Positions 8,702-17,652 are shown, counted from the stretch's first letter. The stretch is 36,624 nucleotides of DNA from Myxococcales bacterium SG8_38 (GCA_001303415.1 LJTN01000067.1:1-36624), one strand, 5' to 3'. The notes: a model not told the origin generated them from the sequence alone. Numbers and translations: made by a program.

Positions 8702-10431
8702 TGGCACACGTTCCCGTCGTTCCGATTGGAAAAGCCCGCGAGGCGATTCTCGACCGAGCCACTCTCGAGCGCCAGCTCGCCGGCCACGAGCCGCTCGATT
8801 CGCGCCTCGAGGAGCGCCGGGCGGCAGTGAAGGCAGGATGGGGCGATTCATATGTCGATCGGGTACATGCCAAGGGAAAGCTCACCACACGCGAGCGCGT
8901 GGAACGCCTCAAAGATCCGGATTCCCGCATCTTCGAGGTGGGGACCTTCGTCAACTACGGCATCGATTTCGACGGCCTTCGTTCACCCGCCGCGGGCGTG
9001 ATCACGGCTTTCGTACAGATCGAGGACCGATGGTGCGTGGTGATCGCCAACGACAACACGGTCGCCTCCGGTGCCTGGTGGCCGAAGACGCCCGAAAAGA
9101 TCCAGCGCGCCCAGGAGATGGCGCGCCGCTTGCGTCTTCCCACGCTCTATCTCGTCGATTGCAGCGGTCTCTATCTGCCGGAACAGAGCAAGAGCTTCGC
9201 CGGGCCCACGGGCGCGGGGCACATCTTCAAGATGAACAGTCTGTTGTCGGCGGAGGGAATTCCGCAGATCGCCGGCGTGTTCGGAGACAGCATTGCCGGC
9301 GGCGGCTACATGCCCATCATCAGCGACCGCGTCTACATGACCGAGCAGGCGTACATGGTCATTGCGGGCGCGGCTTTGATCAAAGGCGCAAAAAGCCAGC
9401 ACATCACCTCCCTCGATATCGGTGGGCCGGAAGTGCACGTGCACCAATCCGGCTGCGCAGACGAACGAGTCCCCGACGACGAAACGCTGATCGCCTGTCT
9501 TCGCCGCGAGGTGTCCCGTTTGCCGAGCTCGGGAGCGGCTTTCTACCGGGGCGCCGTCGAGTCGATGGAGCCGCGATTCTCTCCGGACGAGATTCCCGGG
9601 TTGGTTCCGGTCGATCACCGGCAAGCGTACGATGCAACCGAGATCGTCGCTCGTCTCTGCGACCAGAGCTTGTTTTGGGAGGTGCTTCCTTCGGTGGGTC
9701 GCGAGATGATCTGCGGTATCGGGCGCGTCGGCGGCCTCTATGCAGGTTTCGTGCTGAATCGACAGGGGTTGGTCGACGATCCCGAGTCCCCAGGCGACCA
9801 GCGACCTGCTGGAATCCTATATCGACAGGGCATCGCCAAGATCAGCACCTTCAGCCGCGCATGTGACAGCGATGGAATCCCACTCATCTGGTTGCAGGAC
9901 ATCAGTGGCTTCGACATCGGCGCAGAAGCGGAGCGACACGGCTTGCTCGCCTACGGCTCGAACCTGATCTACACGAACAGCACCAATCAGACGCCCATGT
10001 TCACCGTGTTGCTGCGGAAGGCATCGGGCGCCGGTTATTACGCGATGGCGGGCCTTCCCTACGATCCGGTGGTCCAGCTTTCGACGCCCATATCGCGCCT
10101 CAGCGTCATGGAAGGCCGGACCTTGGCGATCGCTTCCTACAATAGCAAGCTCGACGACAACTTCGAAATCATCACGACCGACCCGGAGGAACGCGCGCAA
10201 ATCGAAAAACGCATGGCCCAAGTGGAAGCGCGCATCGAAGCGGATATGGACCCCTACGTGGCGGCGCGCCAGATGGACACGGACGAAATCGTGCGACTCG
10301 ACGAGCTCCGCGACTGGCTCGAAGCGCTGGTGGAGATGAGCTACCAGGGAATTGGCTACCGGCGAGTCAAGAATCCTCGCATTTGGACGATGCACGATCT
10401 GGACGTCTTGATGACCGGAGGACGCGCATGA
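8701..10431 (+). CDS. Carboxyltransferase subunit, GcdA-like acyl-CoA carboxylase/decarboxylase family
   Basis: The ATG at 8701 overlaps the preceding TGA (TGATG), indicating translational coupling. The 576-residue protein carries the two crotonase-fold halves of acyl-CoA carboxyltransferases: an N half with CSGLYLPEQ and [10 protein letters not shown], and a C half with [12 protein letters not shown] and [14 protein letters not shown]. The C-half pattern (IWxQDxxGxDxGxxAE) and overall length resemble the alpha subunit of glutaconyl-CoA decarboxylase more than propionyl-CoA carboxylase beta (about 510-540 aa). Because it is paired with a biotin carboxylase rather than a sodium-pump subunit, it most likely works in the carboxylating direction. 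The acyl-CoA substrate cannot be read from the sequence; glutaconyl-, crotonyl- or geranyl-type CoAs are possible. Confidence 0.85.
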   Translation: MAHVPVVPIGKAREAILDRATLERQLAGHEPLDSRLEERRAAVKAGWGDSYVDRVHAKGKLTTRERVERLKDPDSRIFEVGTFVNYGIDFDGLRSPAAGVITAFVQIEDRWCVVIANDNTVASGAWWPKTPEKIQRAQEMARRLRLPTLYLVDCSGLYLPEQSKSFAGPTGAGHIFKMNSLLSAEGIPQIAGVFGDSIAGGGYMPIISDRVYMTEQAYMVIAGAALIKGAKSQHITSLDIGGPEVHVHQSGCADERVPDDETLIACLRREVSRLPSSGAAFYRGAVESMEPRFSPDEIPGLVPVDHRQAYDATEIVARLCDQSLFWEVLPSVGREMICGIGRVGGLYAGFVLNRQGLVDDPESPGDQRPAGILYRQGIAKISTFSRACDSDGIPLIWLQDISGFDIGAEAERHGLLAYGSNLIYTNSTNQTPMFTVLLRKASGAGYYAMAGLPYDPVVQLSTPISRLSVMEGRTLAIASYNSKLDDNFEIITTDPEERAQIEKRMAQVEARIEADMDPYVAARQMDTDEIVRLDELRDWLEALVEMSYQGIGYRRVKNPRIWTMHDLDVLMTGGRA

Positions 10432-11018
10432 GCGGAGACGGTCATGTCTTGCGGGCGCGCGCAGGCGAAGCGGGCAAGACCGAGCTGCTCGCTCCGAGCG
10501 TGGGCATCTTTCTGCCGGCGGTCCACAAAGGCCAACTGATTTCGCCGGGACAGTCGGTTGGTGTGATCGAGGTGCTGGGCGTGCGAGAGCAGCTCTTGAC
10601 GCCCCACGGAGCGACCGGCCGGGTGAGCGCACGCGCGGGGCAGAGGTCTTCGCGGGTTGCAGTCCAATTCGGTGACGTGCTGCTCAGCATCGCTCCTCTG
10701 TCGCTTGGCGACGCGTCCGCTACGCAGGTCGACGGACCGGCCGCGGAGGAAGGCGCTCTTTCTTTCGTCGCTCCCATGAGCGGACGGTTTTACAGCCGGC
10801 CGTCTCCGTCCGAGCCGCCGTTCGTCGAAGAAGGGGGCACCGTCAGCCGAGGCCAGACGATCGGTCTGCTGGAGGTGATGAAGACGTTCAATCGGCTGGT
10901 GTACCAAGGAGAGTCCCTGCCGGAGCGGGCTCTGATCGAGAGAATCGTGCCCTGGGATGGCGATGACGTCGCGAGAGGAGACGTGATCCTCCTGCTCGCG
11001 CCCACGACCGGGAGATGA
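10428..11018 (+). CDS. Biotin carboxyl carrier protein with two tandem biotinyl-like domains
   Basis: The ATG at 10428 overlaps the upstream stop by four bases (ATGA). The protein has 196 residues. The C-terminal half is a biotinyl domain with [10 protein letters not shown], in which K152 is the predicted biotinylated lysine (a variant of the usual AMKM; Thr follows Lys). The N-terminal half (about 20-90) looks like a second barrel-sandwich domain. It carries [10 protein letters not shown] at the equivalent hairpin and so lacks the lysine. The carrier would shuttle carboxybiotin between the two enzymes encoded just upstream. Most acyl-CoA carboxylase carriers have one such domain preceded by an Ala/Pro linker; here the linker is replaced by the degenerate copy. 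Confidence 0.82.
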   Translation: MSGDGHVLRARAGEAGKTELLAPSVGIFLPAVHKGQLISPGQSVGVIEVLGVREQLLTPHGATGRVSARAGQRSSRVAVQFGDVLLSIAPLSLGDASATQVDGPAAEEGALSFVAPMSGRFYSRPSPSEPPFVEEGGTVSRGQTIGLLEVMKTFNRLVYQGESLPERALIERIVPWDGDDVARGDVILLLAPTTGR

Positions 11019-11019
11019 G

Positions 11020-11979
11020 GTGCCGTCGATCCGCAAGCTCGGGTTCTGTGCGCTCCTCTTGATGGGGGCATGCAAGCCGGCCCCCCCAGCGGCCGAGATG
11101 CCGGGTGAGCCCGAGGTCAAGAGTTTCGTGTTCAAGCACGATGGGATCGTGCGGGACGTCGGGATCTTCGATCCCAGCCCCGAAGCGGCCGAGGCCTCGC
11201 GCCCGTTGGTCATGGTGCTGCATGGAGGTCTCGGTGACGATGACGATACGGTGGCGTTGAGCTTCGGCAAGCTCAACCGCCTGGCAGCCGAAGACGGCTT
11301 TCTCGTCGCGTATCCGAGCGGGGTCGGCGGCCACTGGAACGACGGCCGCAATGTTCAGCGCTACGTCGCGCAGCGTGAACGCGTCCGCGACGTCGATTTT
11401 CTGACGAAGCTCGTCGACGAGCTGGCGCAAGAGCACAATGCCGATCTCGATGCAGTGTTCTTCGTCGGGGTCTCGGACGGTGCGATGATGGCGCACCGCT
11501 TCGCTTGCGAACGAACCGCCAAGCTCCGGGCATTTGCGGCGGTGATTGGCGCCATGCCCTACAACGTCGCACGACGGAGCAGCCGGTGCGGTAGGGAGCC
11601 CTTGTCGGTGTTGATGATCAACGGGACCGAGGATCCAATCGTCCCGTGGGAGGGTGGCGTCGTACAGTTCGACGAACAGAAGCTCGGCAGGGTGCTATCC
11701 CCCGAGCGTACATTCGACTTCTGGAAGCGACACAACGGCTGCGAGGACGTGGAGCTGTCGATGATTCCAGACTTCGTCCCGAGCGATGGGACCCGCATCG
11801 AGCGCCGAAAAGCCACCGGCTGTCGCGGGGAAACCAAGGTCGAGCTCTTTGCGGTGCGTGGCGCGGGGCACACCTGGCCCTCGGGTTGGCAATATCTCCC
11901 CGAGAGCATGGTCGGAACGATCAGCAAGGACATCGACGCCGCCGTCGCTGCCTGGCGATTCTTTCAGAGCACCCTCTAG
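11020..11979 (+). CDS. Lipoprotein esterase of the LpqC / polyhydroxybutyrate depolymerase family
   Basis: GTG 11020 starts one base after the carrier-protein stop, so the gene may belong to the carboxylase transcript. A lipoprotein signal ends at LMGAC (Cys18). The alpha/beta hydrolase core follows: oxyanion motif VLHGG (66-70), nucleophile S152 in GVSDG, acid D205 in NGTEDPIVPW and H284 in GAGHTWPSG. This architecture is that of the esterase/PHB-depolymerase group that includes LpqC and feruloyl esterases (319 aa here). The protein would act outside the inner membrane on an ester substrate. Short-chain polyester or aryl ester is a family-based guess; nothing in the context fixes it. Confidence 0.85.
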   Translation: MPSIRKLGFCALLLMGACKPAPPAAEMPGEPEVKSFVFKHDGIVRDVGIFDPSPEAAEASRPLVMVLHGGLGDDDDTVALSFGKLNRLAAEDGFLVAYPSGVGGHWNDGRNVQRYVAQRERVRDVDFLTKLVDELAQEHNADLDAVFFVGVSDGAMMAHRFACERTAKLRAFAAVIGAMPYNVARRSSRCGREPLSVLMINGTEDPIVPWEGGVVQFDEQKLGRVLSPERTFDFWKRHNGCEDVELSMIPDFVPSDGTRIERRKATGCRGETKVELFAVRGAGHTWPSGWQYLPESMVGTISKDIDAAVAAWRFFQSTL

Positions 11980-11997
11980 CCGCGGGAACGATGGTGC

Positions 11998-12003
11998 TAA
12001 GGT
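11998..12003 (+). promoter_or_regulatory. Extended -10 candidate (TGC-TAAGGT) directly upstream of ATG 12010
   Basis: TAAGGT preceded by TGC ends six bases before the ATG, with no ribosome-binding site in between. This is the geometry expected for a leaderless mRNA. No convincing -35 element is visible. Confidence 0.45.
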
Positions 12004-12009
12004 CCGCCC

Positions 12010-13197
12010 ATGGCGCGGGCCCAGCTCGGAGACCGATCCCTCTTTCCCGATCTCGAGGGAGTCGCATACCTCGCCCATGCCGCCATTTCACCGATGTCCC
12101 TTCCGGTCTGCGAGCGGATCGCCGAGGTCACCCGGGACTACGCGCGCGGCGGGATGTCCGGCTTCCTCCGTTGGGCGCCGCGGCTTCAGCAGGTCCGCAA
12201 GGACCTGGCAGGCTTGATCGGCGCAAACCCCAGCGAGTTGGCGTTCGTCGCGAACACGACCCAGGGCGTGATCGACGTGGCCTTCGGGATTGCTTGGCGA
12301 AAAGGCGATCGCGTGGTCCTCTTCGACGGCGAGTTTCCCGCGAACGTGACCCCCTGGCAGCAGGCCGCGGACCATTTCGGGCTCGAGCTCCGCTGGTCGT
12401 CCTTGACTCCCTTTCATCGTTCCATCGACGAAGGGTTGGCGGAGCTGCAACGCGTCCTCGAGCGTGGTGTACGTATCGTCGCCGTCAGCGCCGTCCAGTA
12501 CAAGACGGGCCTACGGATGCCGCTCGCCGAGATGGCCGGCCTTTGCCACGAGTACGACGCCGAGATTTTCGTCGACGCCATTCAAGCGCTCGGGGCGACG
12601 TCCCTCGATGTCTCCTGGAACATCGATTACCTCAGCTCGGGCAGTCACAAGCACTTGATGGGTCCGGAGGGCGCTGGTTTCTTGTACGTCGCGGATCGGT
12701 GCGCGAGCTCTTTCGAGCCGAGGCTTGCAGGCTGGCTGAGCCACGAGGATCCGGTCGCGTTCCTGAGGGGAGACGAGCCGCGGCTTCGCTATGACAGCCC
12801 GTTTCGGCGCGGTGCGCAGAGCATGGAAATCGGCACCAGCAACGTCATCGGGCTCGCCGCCCTCGGGGCATCGCTCGAGCTGCTGAGCCAGCTCACGGTG
12901 CCGGCAATCCATGCCCACGTGGAAGCATACTTGGATCGACTCGAAACCGGATTGGTCGAACGAGGGTTCCGCAGCCATCGGACCGGAGCTCCCGCGCTTC
13001 GTTCCACGCTTCTCAGCGTGAGCGTCCCCGAGGACCTGCGGCTTTCCAAGCTCGCCGGGACGCTGCGCGATAGGGGAGTGATCTGCAATACACCGGACGG
13101 CTTGTTGCGATTCGCGCCTCACTGGCCGAATGCCGTTGACGAGGTGCCTGATGTCCTCGACGCGGTCGATCAGGCGCTGGCCGAGCTTCGCCGTTGA
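12010..13197 (+). CDS. Class V PLP-dependent aminotransferase-fold enzyme
   Basis: The 395-residue protein has a class V (NifS/CsdB-like) fold. D189 in the FVDAIQ motif should contact the pyridine nitrogen. H213-K214 in SGSHKHLMGPEG is the Schiff-base lysine site. NTTQGV (82-87) is the phosphate-binding region. The C-terminal loop that carries the catalytic cysteine in cysteine desulfurases (RxGxHC type) is absent; the equivalent segment reads VICNTPDGLLRFAPHWPN. It is therefore probably an aminotransferase or lyase (isopenicillin-N-epimerase-like group) rather than a sulfur donor. The substrate is unknown. It has its own -10-like signal and ends 15 bases before the DUF420 gene. Confidence 0.82.
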   Translation: MARAQLGDRSLFPDLEGVAYLAHAAISPMSLPVCERIAEVTRDYARGGMSGFLRWAPRLQQVRKDLAGLIGANPSELAFVANTTQGVIDVAFGIAWRKGDRVVLFDGEFPANVTPWQQAADHFGLELRWSSLTPFHRSIDEGLAELQRVLERGVRIVAVSAVQYKTGLRMPLAEMAGLCHEYDAEIFVDAIQALGATSLDVSWNIDYLSSGSHKHLMGPEGAGFLYVADRCASSFEPRLAGWLSHEDPVAFLRGDEPRLRYDSPFRRGAQSMEIGTSNVIGLAALGASLELLSQLTVPAIHAHVEAYLDRLETGLVERGFRSHRTGAPALRSTLLSVSVPEDLRLSKLAGTLRDRGVICNTPDGLLRFAPHWPNAVDEVPDVLDAVDQALAELRR

Positions 13198-13200
13198 GCC

Positions 13201-13206
13201 TAGGTT
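13201..13206 (+). promoter_or_regulatory. -10 candidate (TAGGTT) six bases before GTG 13213
   Basis: TAGGTT ends six bases before the start codon and no ribosome-binding site lies between, matching the leaderless pattern seen before other genes here. Confidence 0.35.
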
Positions 13207-13212
13207 GCGTCG

Positions 13213-13731
13213 GTGACCACACGAACGGACCGGAGCTTCTGGGTTTTCAACGCGGTGATTTCGACCGCGGCCGTCGTCTTTCTCGGTTGGCTCTTGCTCA
13301 TCCGAGAAGCGAGCAGCGTCGGCGCGGATCTGGGATTCATGCCTGCCGTAAATGCGTCGCTCAACGCGACCGCCGCGACCTTGCTCGTGCTCGGGCTGCT
13401 CGCCATTCGGAACGGCCGGCGCGACGTGCACAAGCGCTTGATGGTCTCGGCATTTGCAGCTTCGGCGGTCTTCTTGGTCGGCTACGTCATCTACCACTAC
13501 GCCCATGGCGACACCCCGTATCGAGGCGTCGGCATGATCCGATCCGTCTACTTCACGATCCTGATCTCCCACGTGCTGCTGTCGATCGTGATGCTTCCCA
13601 TGATTCTGGCCACGTTCTATCTCGCAGCGCGCGAACGCTTCGCGACGCACAAACGACTGGCGAGATGGACGCTGCCGACTTGGCTCTACGTCTCGGTCAC
13701 GGGCGTCGCGATCTACTTCATGTTGCGCTGA
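13213..13731 (+). CDS. DUF420 (YozB-like) membrane protein
   Basis: This 172-residue protein has four to five hydrophobic segments, and the DUF420 signature is clear: PAVNASLNATAA, VIYHYAHGDTPYRG, YFTILISHVLLS and a C-terminal TLPTWLYVSVTGVAIYFML. The conserved histidines (HKR, YHYAH, SHV, HKR) are all present. DUF420 proteins are inner-membrane proteins often linked to cytochrome c oxidase assembly or respiration, but their biochemical role is not established. No oxidase genes are in the window. The 3' end overlaps the convergent CstA gene by 19 bases, so there is no room for a separate terminator. Confidence 0.88.
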   Translation: MTTRTDRSFWVFNAVISTAAVVFLGWLLLIREASSVGADLGFMPAVNASLNATAATLLVLGLLAIRNGRRDVHKRLMVSAFAASAVFLVGYVIYHYAHGDTPYRGVGMIRSVYFTILISHVLLSIVMLPMILATFYLAARERFATHKRLARWTLPTWLYVSVTGVAIYFMLR

Positions 13732-15452
13732 AGCGCCGAGGCGCGCCGCAGCCTCCGCACTGCCAAAATTCCTTCGGCAATCATCCACAGAAGCAGCACC
13801 AACATGAGCGAGGCCAATGCGGTAAGCGGCGCGTTTCCCTCCGCCAGGAACTGCTGAAGCTTCGAGATCAAGGCCAGGGCCGCGACCGGCATCACGAACA
13901 ACATGGGAATGACGAGCGGCCAAACGGGACGCTTTCTCGCGAAGAAATAAAGCGCAAGCGTCATCAAAGTGAGCGCCGCGAGTAGCTGATTGCTGGCGCC
14001 GAAGATGGGCCAAAGCACCCAGCCGACGGCCATGGTCTCGCCCGTCGAGGGATCCGGCGTTTCGGCGAGCGCCAGATACATCGCAGGCAGGACGGCGATG
14101 CCCGTGGCGATGTAGGCGTTGGTCAGCGGCTTGATTCCGAGGGCCGAGCCGAGCTCACTGAGAATGAACCGTTGGATGCGGGTTGCGGTATCGAGGGAAG
14201 TGGCCGCGAACGCGATCACCAGCACGGCCATGAGGGTCCGCGCGAGCTCCGCCGATAGGCCCACCGCTTCGAGAAACGCGCCGCCGCCGAGCACGAACGC
14301 CGCCGCCTTGTTTCCACCCGCGTGCGCCCAAGTGTCGTAATAGATCGCCCAGCTGAGATCGTCGACGGCGCCTTGGCCGGGCAGGGTGCATGCGCCCACG
14401 AGGCCGATGCCGGCCACTGCAGCCAGCGTCGAGGCCAAGGCTAGCGAGCCCTCGCCAAGCATTCCGCCGTAGCCAATCAGGCGGCTATCGGACAGACGGT
14501 TCACCTGCTTCGAGCTCGTGCCCGAAGCGACGAGGCCGTGAAAGCCGCTGATCGCGCCGCAGGCGATCGTCACGAAGAGTATCGGAAAGATGGAAGGCGC
14601 TCCATCCTCGGGGCTTCGATAGACGGGTGCGTCGAAAGTGGGGTGTGCGACGAGAACACCTAAGAACAAGAGCCCCAGCCCGACGAAGAGCTGGTGGCTG
14701 TTGATGTAGTCCCGAGGCTGGAGCAGCAGCCACACTGGCAACAGGCTCGCGATGGCCGAGTAGATCAGCAAGAAGAAGATCCAAGCGGTCGTCGCTGCGT
14801 GCTTGTTCACACCCATGGCGACGAAATCGATGGGCACTTTCGTTCCCACCCAAACGAAGAAATAGAGAACCGCGAGCGCGATCAGGGAAGGTGCGAGAAG
14901 CCTCGTGCCTCGCTTGTAGACCAGCCATCCAATGACGATCGCGACGATGATCTGAACGTTGATGGGAATGACGCTCGTCGGTTGGCTCACGAAAAGCCCT
15001 GCAATCGCCATTGCGAAGACCGCCAATACCAGCCAGATCAGCACCAGCACGAAGCACATGAACAGAATCCGGGCCCGACTGCTGATCGTCTTCGCGGTGA
15101 TATCGGCTATCGAACGGCCTTTCTCGCGGACGCTGGCCACCATCGCCCCGAAGTCGTGGGTGGCGCCCATGAAGATCGTCCCGAGCACGACCCACGCCAG
15201 CGCAGGACCCCAACCCCAATAAGCCGCGACGCATGGACCGATGATCGGAGCCGCCCCGGCAACCGAGGTGAAGTGATGTCCAAACAGCACGGCGCGGTGG
15301 GTTGGGACGAAATCGACGTCATCGCGCAGCTCGTGGGCCGGCGTGACGATGGGTTCTTGGTCCTCGTAGATGCGCTCGCCGAGGAATCCCGCGTAGAACC
15401 GATATGCAATGACGAACGCACCCAAGACTAGCGCTGCGGCCAATGCTGCCAT
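13713..15452 (-). CDS. cstA: CstA-family carbon starvation protein / pyruvate or peptide carrier
   Basis: This 579-residue polytopic membrane protein has more than a dozen hydrophobic segments. Family signatures are GYRFYA-type (IAYRFYAGFL), the segment THRAVLFGHHFTSVAGAAPIIGP (only partly quoted here as HHFTSVAGAAPIIGP), GTIFMGATHDF, GFHGLVASGTSSKQ and ATSLDTATRIQR. Escherichia coli homologues (CstA, BtsT) import pyruvate or peptides under starvation. This member is shorter than the roughly 700-residue E. coli forms, as in many other phyla. The start is ATG 15452; no good ribosome-binding site is visible. An inverted repeat (15474-15489) just upstream may control it. Confidence 0.9.
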   Translation of the reverse strand: MAALAAALVLGAFVIAYRFYAGFLGERIYEDQEPIVTPAHELRDDVDFVPTHRAVLFGHHFTSVAGAAPIIGPCVAAYWGWGPALAWVVLGTIFMGATHDFGAMVASVREKGRSIADITAKTISSRARILFMCFVLVLIWLVLAVFAMAIAGLFVSQPTSVIPINVQIIVAIVIGWLVYKRGTRLLAPSLIALAVLYFFVWVGTKVPIDFVAMGVNKHAATTAWIFFLLIYSAIASLLPVWLLLQPRDYINSHQLFVGLGLLFLGVLVAHPTFDAPVYRSPEDGAPSIFPILFVTIACGAISGFHGLVASGTSSKQVNRLSDSRLIGYGGMLGEGSLALASTLAAVAGIGLVGACTLPGQGAVDDLSWAIYYDTWAHAGGNKAAAFVLGGGAFLEAVGLSAELARTLMAVLVIAFAATSLDTATRIQRFILSELGSALGIKPLTNAYIATGIAVLPAMYLALAETPDPSTGETMAVGWVLWPIFGASNQLLAALTLMTLALYFFARKRPVWPLVIPMLFVMPVAALALISKLQQFLAEGNAPLTALASLMLVLLLWMIAEGILAVRRLRRASALQRNMK

Positions 15453-15473
15453 TTGCCGCGTTGGTGGGCTTTT

Positions 15474-15489
15474 TTGACCGTTCGGTCAA
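15474..15489. promoter_or_regulatory. Perfect 16-bp inverted repeat, candidate operator in cstA-dapA divergent region
   Basis: TTGACCG-TT-CGGTCAA is a perfect 7-2-7 inverted repeat lying 22 bases upstream of cstA and 48 bases upstream of the dapA-like start. Its form resembles operators of TetR-family repressors. It would overlap the -35 region expected for cstA. No regulator gene is adjacent. Confidence 0.55.
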
Positions 15490-15523
15490 GCACAAACCAG
15501 CTTTCCTTTGGGAAGAAAACGGC

Positions 15524-15529
15524 TAAGGT
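15524..15529 (+). promoter_or_regulatory. -10 candidate (TAAGGT) seven bases before ATG 15537
   Basis: TAAGGT ends seven bases before the ATG, with no spacing left for a normal leader. It repeats the hexamer seen before 7352 and 12010. Confidence 0.4.
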
Positions 15530-15536
15530 CGGGGAC

Positions 15537-16598
15537 ATGAGTGGGACCTTCCGACCCCATGGTGTTTGGACTGCGCTGGCTACTCCGTTTACCGCCGACG
15601 GGCAGGTCGACTATGACTCGCTGCGTCGCCTCATCGAGTACCAGGTGAACGAAGGCGTCGACGGGGTTCTTCCGTGCGGCACGACGGGCGAATCACCAAC
15701 CCTTTCTTGGCAGGAGCACGAAGCGGTCATCGAGGCTGCCATCCGCGCCGTCGAAGGGCGAGTGGCTGTCCTGGCTGGCACCGGCAGCAACAACACCGCG
15801 GAGGCGATTCGTGCCAGCGCGCAAGCGAAGGAAGTGGGAGCGACAGCCGTCCTCCTGGTCGATTGCTACTACAACGGTCCATCGAGCATCGAGCTGCGCA
15901 CCGAGTACTACGAACGGATTCTCGAGGCGGTGCCGGACATTCCGGTGATGCCCTACGTGATCCCGGGACGCACGGGGTGCGCCCTTTCTGCGGCTGATCT
16001 CGCAATCCTTCACCTGAATGACCCGAAGCGGGTTCCTGCCGTCAAGCAGGCTACCGGCGATCTGGAAAGGATGCGTTTGGATCGAAAGCTCTCCGGACCG
16101 GGCCTTCGCATCCTCTCCGGTGACGACGACCTCACGCTCACCATGATGCAGGACGACGGCATCGGTGCCTGTGGCGTAGTCAGTGTGATGTCGAACGTGG
16201 TGCCTGGAGCGGTTAGCGCGATGGTGCGTGCCCAGCTCGCGGACGACAGCGAGGAAACCGAACGGCTGAAGAAGGCTCTGTCCCCACTGTTTGGGTGCGT
16301 CACCTGCTCGGTCACAGCCGTCCGTACGCTGCCCAACGGACAGAGCGTCGAGGTAACCGACAAGTTTCGAAATCCGGTGCCCGTCAAGACGATGATGGCG
16401 GGGCTCGGCATGATCCCGTCGGTCAAGCGCCCTCCGCTCGGACGGATGAGCTCGGCGGCGGTCGAGCAATGTCGCAATGCGCTGCGGCGAGTGCACCAAG
16501 CCGATCCAGGCATCCTAGGACCGATCGAGGACGCGTTCGACGTGCGCATCGATCAGCGACTTGGCGACGACGGGGCGTGGTCGCTGCTCGCCCGTTGA
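15537..16598 (+). CDS. dapA: Dihydrodipicolinate synthase (DapA) family protein with C-terminal extension
   Basis: From ATG 15537 the protein has 353 residues. The class I aldolase barrel of DapA is intact: T49-T50 in GTTGE, Y140 and R145 in [10 protein letters not shown], and Schiff-base K170 in AVKQATG. NPVPVK near the C terminus matches the DapA motif NPIPVK. It would condense pyruvate with aspartate semialdehyde for lysine/diaminopimelate. dapB lies 5 kb downstream. Compared with the usual 290-300 residues it has about 20 extra residues before NPVPVK and about 35 at the C terminus. Other pyruvate aldolases share this fold, but the arginine in GRTG, which binds the aspartate semialdehyde carboxylate, favours DapA. 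Confidence 0.83.
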   Translation: MSGTFRPHGVWTALATPFTADGQVDYDSLRRLIEYQVNEGVDGVLPCGTTGESPTLSWQEHEAVIEAAIRAVEGRVAVLAGTGSNNTAEAIRASAQAKEVGATAVLLVDCYYNGPSSIELRTEYYERILEAVPDIPVMPYVIPGRTGCALSAADLAILHLNDPKRVPAVKQATGDLERMRLDRKLSGPGLRILSGDDDLTLTMMQDDGIGACGVVSVMSNVVPGAVSAMVRAQLADDSEETERLKKALSPLFGCVTCSVTAVRTLPNGQSVEVTDKFRNPVPVKTMMAGLGMIPSVKRPPLGRMSSAAVEQCRNALRRVHQADPGILGPIEDAFDVRIDQRLGDDGAWSLLAR

Positions 16599-16605
16599 GG
16601 GGAAC

Positions 16606-17652
16606 GTGTATCGAGCGCTGATTCGTCCGCTGCTGTATCTACTCCCAGCGGAGACTGCGCACCATCTGGCATTCGGTTGTCTACGCTTGGTGGCGGCGAT
16701 CCCCGGAGTGTCGTCGATCATGCGGCGAGCATTTCACCGCGCCAGTGGCACGTCGCGCGTGCGAGCGCTCGGCCTCGTCTTCCCGAACCCGATCGGGTTG
16801 GCGGCGGGCTTCGACAAGGACGCCATCGGCTACGAGGCGCTCGGCGCGCTTGGGTTCGGTTTTGTCGAGGTCGGCACCCTCACCGGTCGGCCGCAGCCGG
16901 GAAACCCAAGACCCCGGCTCTTCCGGCTTCCCGAGGACCGCGCCCTCGTCAATCGGATGGGCTTCAACAACCGGGGCTCAGCGGACGCAGTCGAGCGACT
17001 TCGGCGCCCGCGGAAGACCATCGTGGGGGTGAACATCGGTAAGACCAAAGCGGTGCCGGAGCCCGATGCCATTGGGGACTACGTCGCTAGCGCACGGCGG
17101 CTCGGGCCCCATGCCGACTACGTGGCGGTCAACGTGAGCTCGCCCAACACTCCTGGGCTGCGCGACCTGCAGGCGACTGACAAGCTACGGCCGCTGCTCC
17201 AGTCGGTTCGTGAAGCACTTAATGAAGTCTCCCCGGCGCGCCACGTACCCCTGCTGGTGAAGATCGCGCCCGACCTCGCCAACGAGGACGTCGACGCGGT
17301 CGCGGATTTGGCCCTCGAGATCGGGCTCGACGGAATCATCGCCACCAACACGACCGTTCGACGGGAAGGCCTTCGGAGCGATCCTGCCGATGTCGCACGC
17401 TGTGGTGGCGGGGGCCTCAGCGGCCCTCCGCTTAACGACCGGTCGCTCGAGGTGCTGAAGCGGCTCAAGTCGATAGTCGGCGACCGAATGGTGCTCATCT
17501 CGGTCGGCGGCATCGAGACCGCCGAGCAGGCGTGGGAGCGGATCCGAGCAGGCGCCACCTTGATACAGCTCTACACTGCGCTCGTCTACGAGGGACCGCT
17601 GTTGCCAAGCAAGATGGCAAAGGGAGTCGCCCAACTCCGCCAACGCGGCTGA
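16606..17652 (+). CDS. pyrD: Dihydroorotate dehydrogenase (quinone), class 2
   Basis: GTG 16606 is chosen because GAGGGG lies five bases upstream and the product (348 aa) then starts [15 protein letters not shown], the amphipathic N-terminal membrane-associating segment of class 2 enzymes. FMN and substrate motifs follow: [12 protein letters not shown] (61-72), RMGFNN (117-122), and the catalytic serine S179 in [11 protein letters not shown]. The phosphate-binding region ISVGGI and [11 protein letters not shown] are also present. The enzyme oxidises dihydroorotate to orotate with quinone at the inner membrane in pyrimidine synthesis. It starts 7 bases after the dapA-like stop and is probably co-transcribed with it. 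Confidence 0.95.
   Translation: MYRALIRPLLYLLPAETAHHLAFGCLRLVAAIPGVSSIMRRAFHRASGTSRVRALGLVFPNPIGLAAGFDKDAIGYEALGALGFGFVEVGTLTGRPQPGNPRPRLFRLPEDRALVNRMGFNNRGSADAVERLRRPRKTIVGVNIGKTKAVPEPDAIGDYVASARRLGPHADYVAVNVSSPNTPGLRDLQATDKLRPLLQSVREALNEVSPARHVPLLVKIAPDLANEDVDAVADLALEIGLDGIIATNTTVRREGLRSDPADVARCGGGGLSGPPLNDRSLEVLKRLKSIVGDRMVLISVGGIETAEQAWERIRAGATLIQLYTALVYEGPLLPSKMAKGVAQLRQRG

Noticed and set aside
12511-14013. 500-residue minus-strand frame across the PLP enzyme, the DUF420 gene and the end of cstA
   Set aside because: It runs antisense to clearly identified genes and its translation is Arg/Glu/His-rich without domain features.
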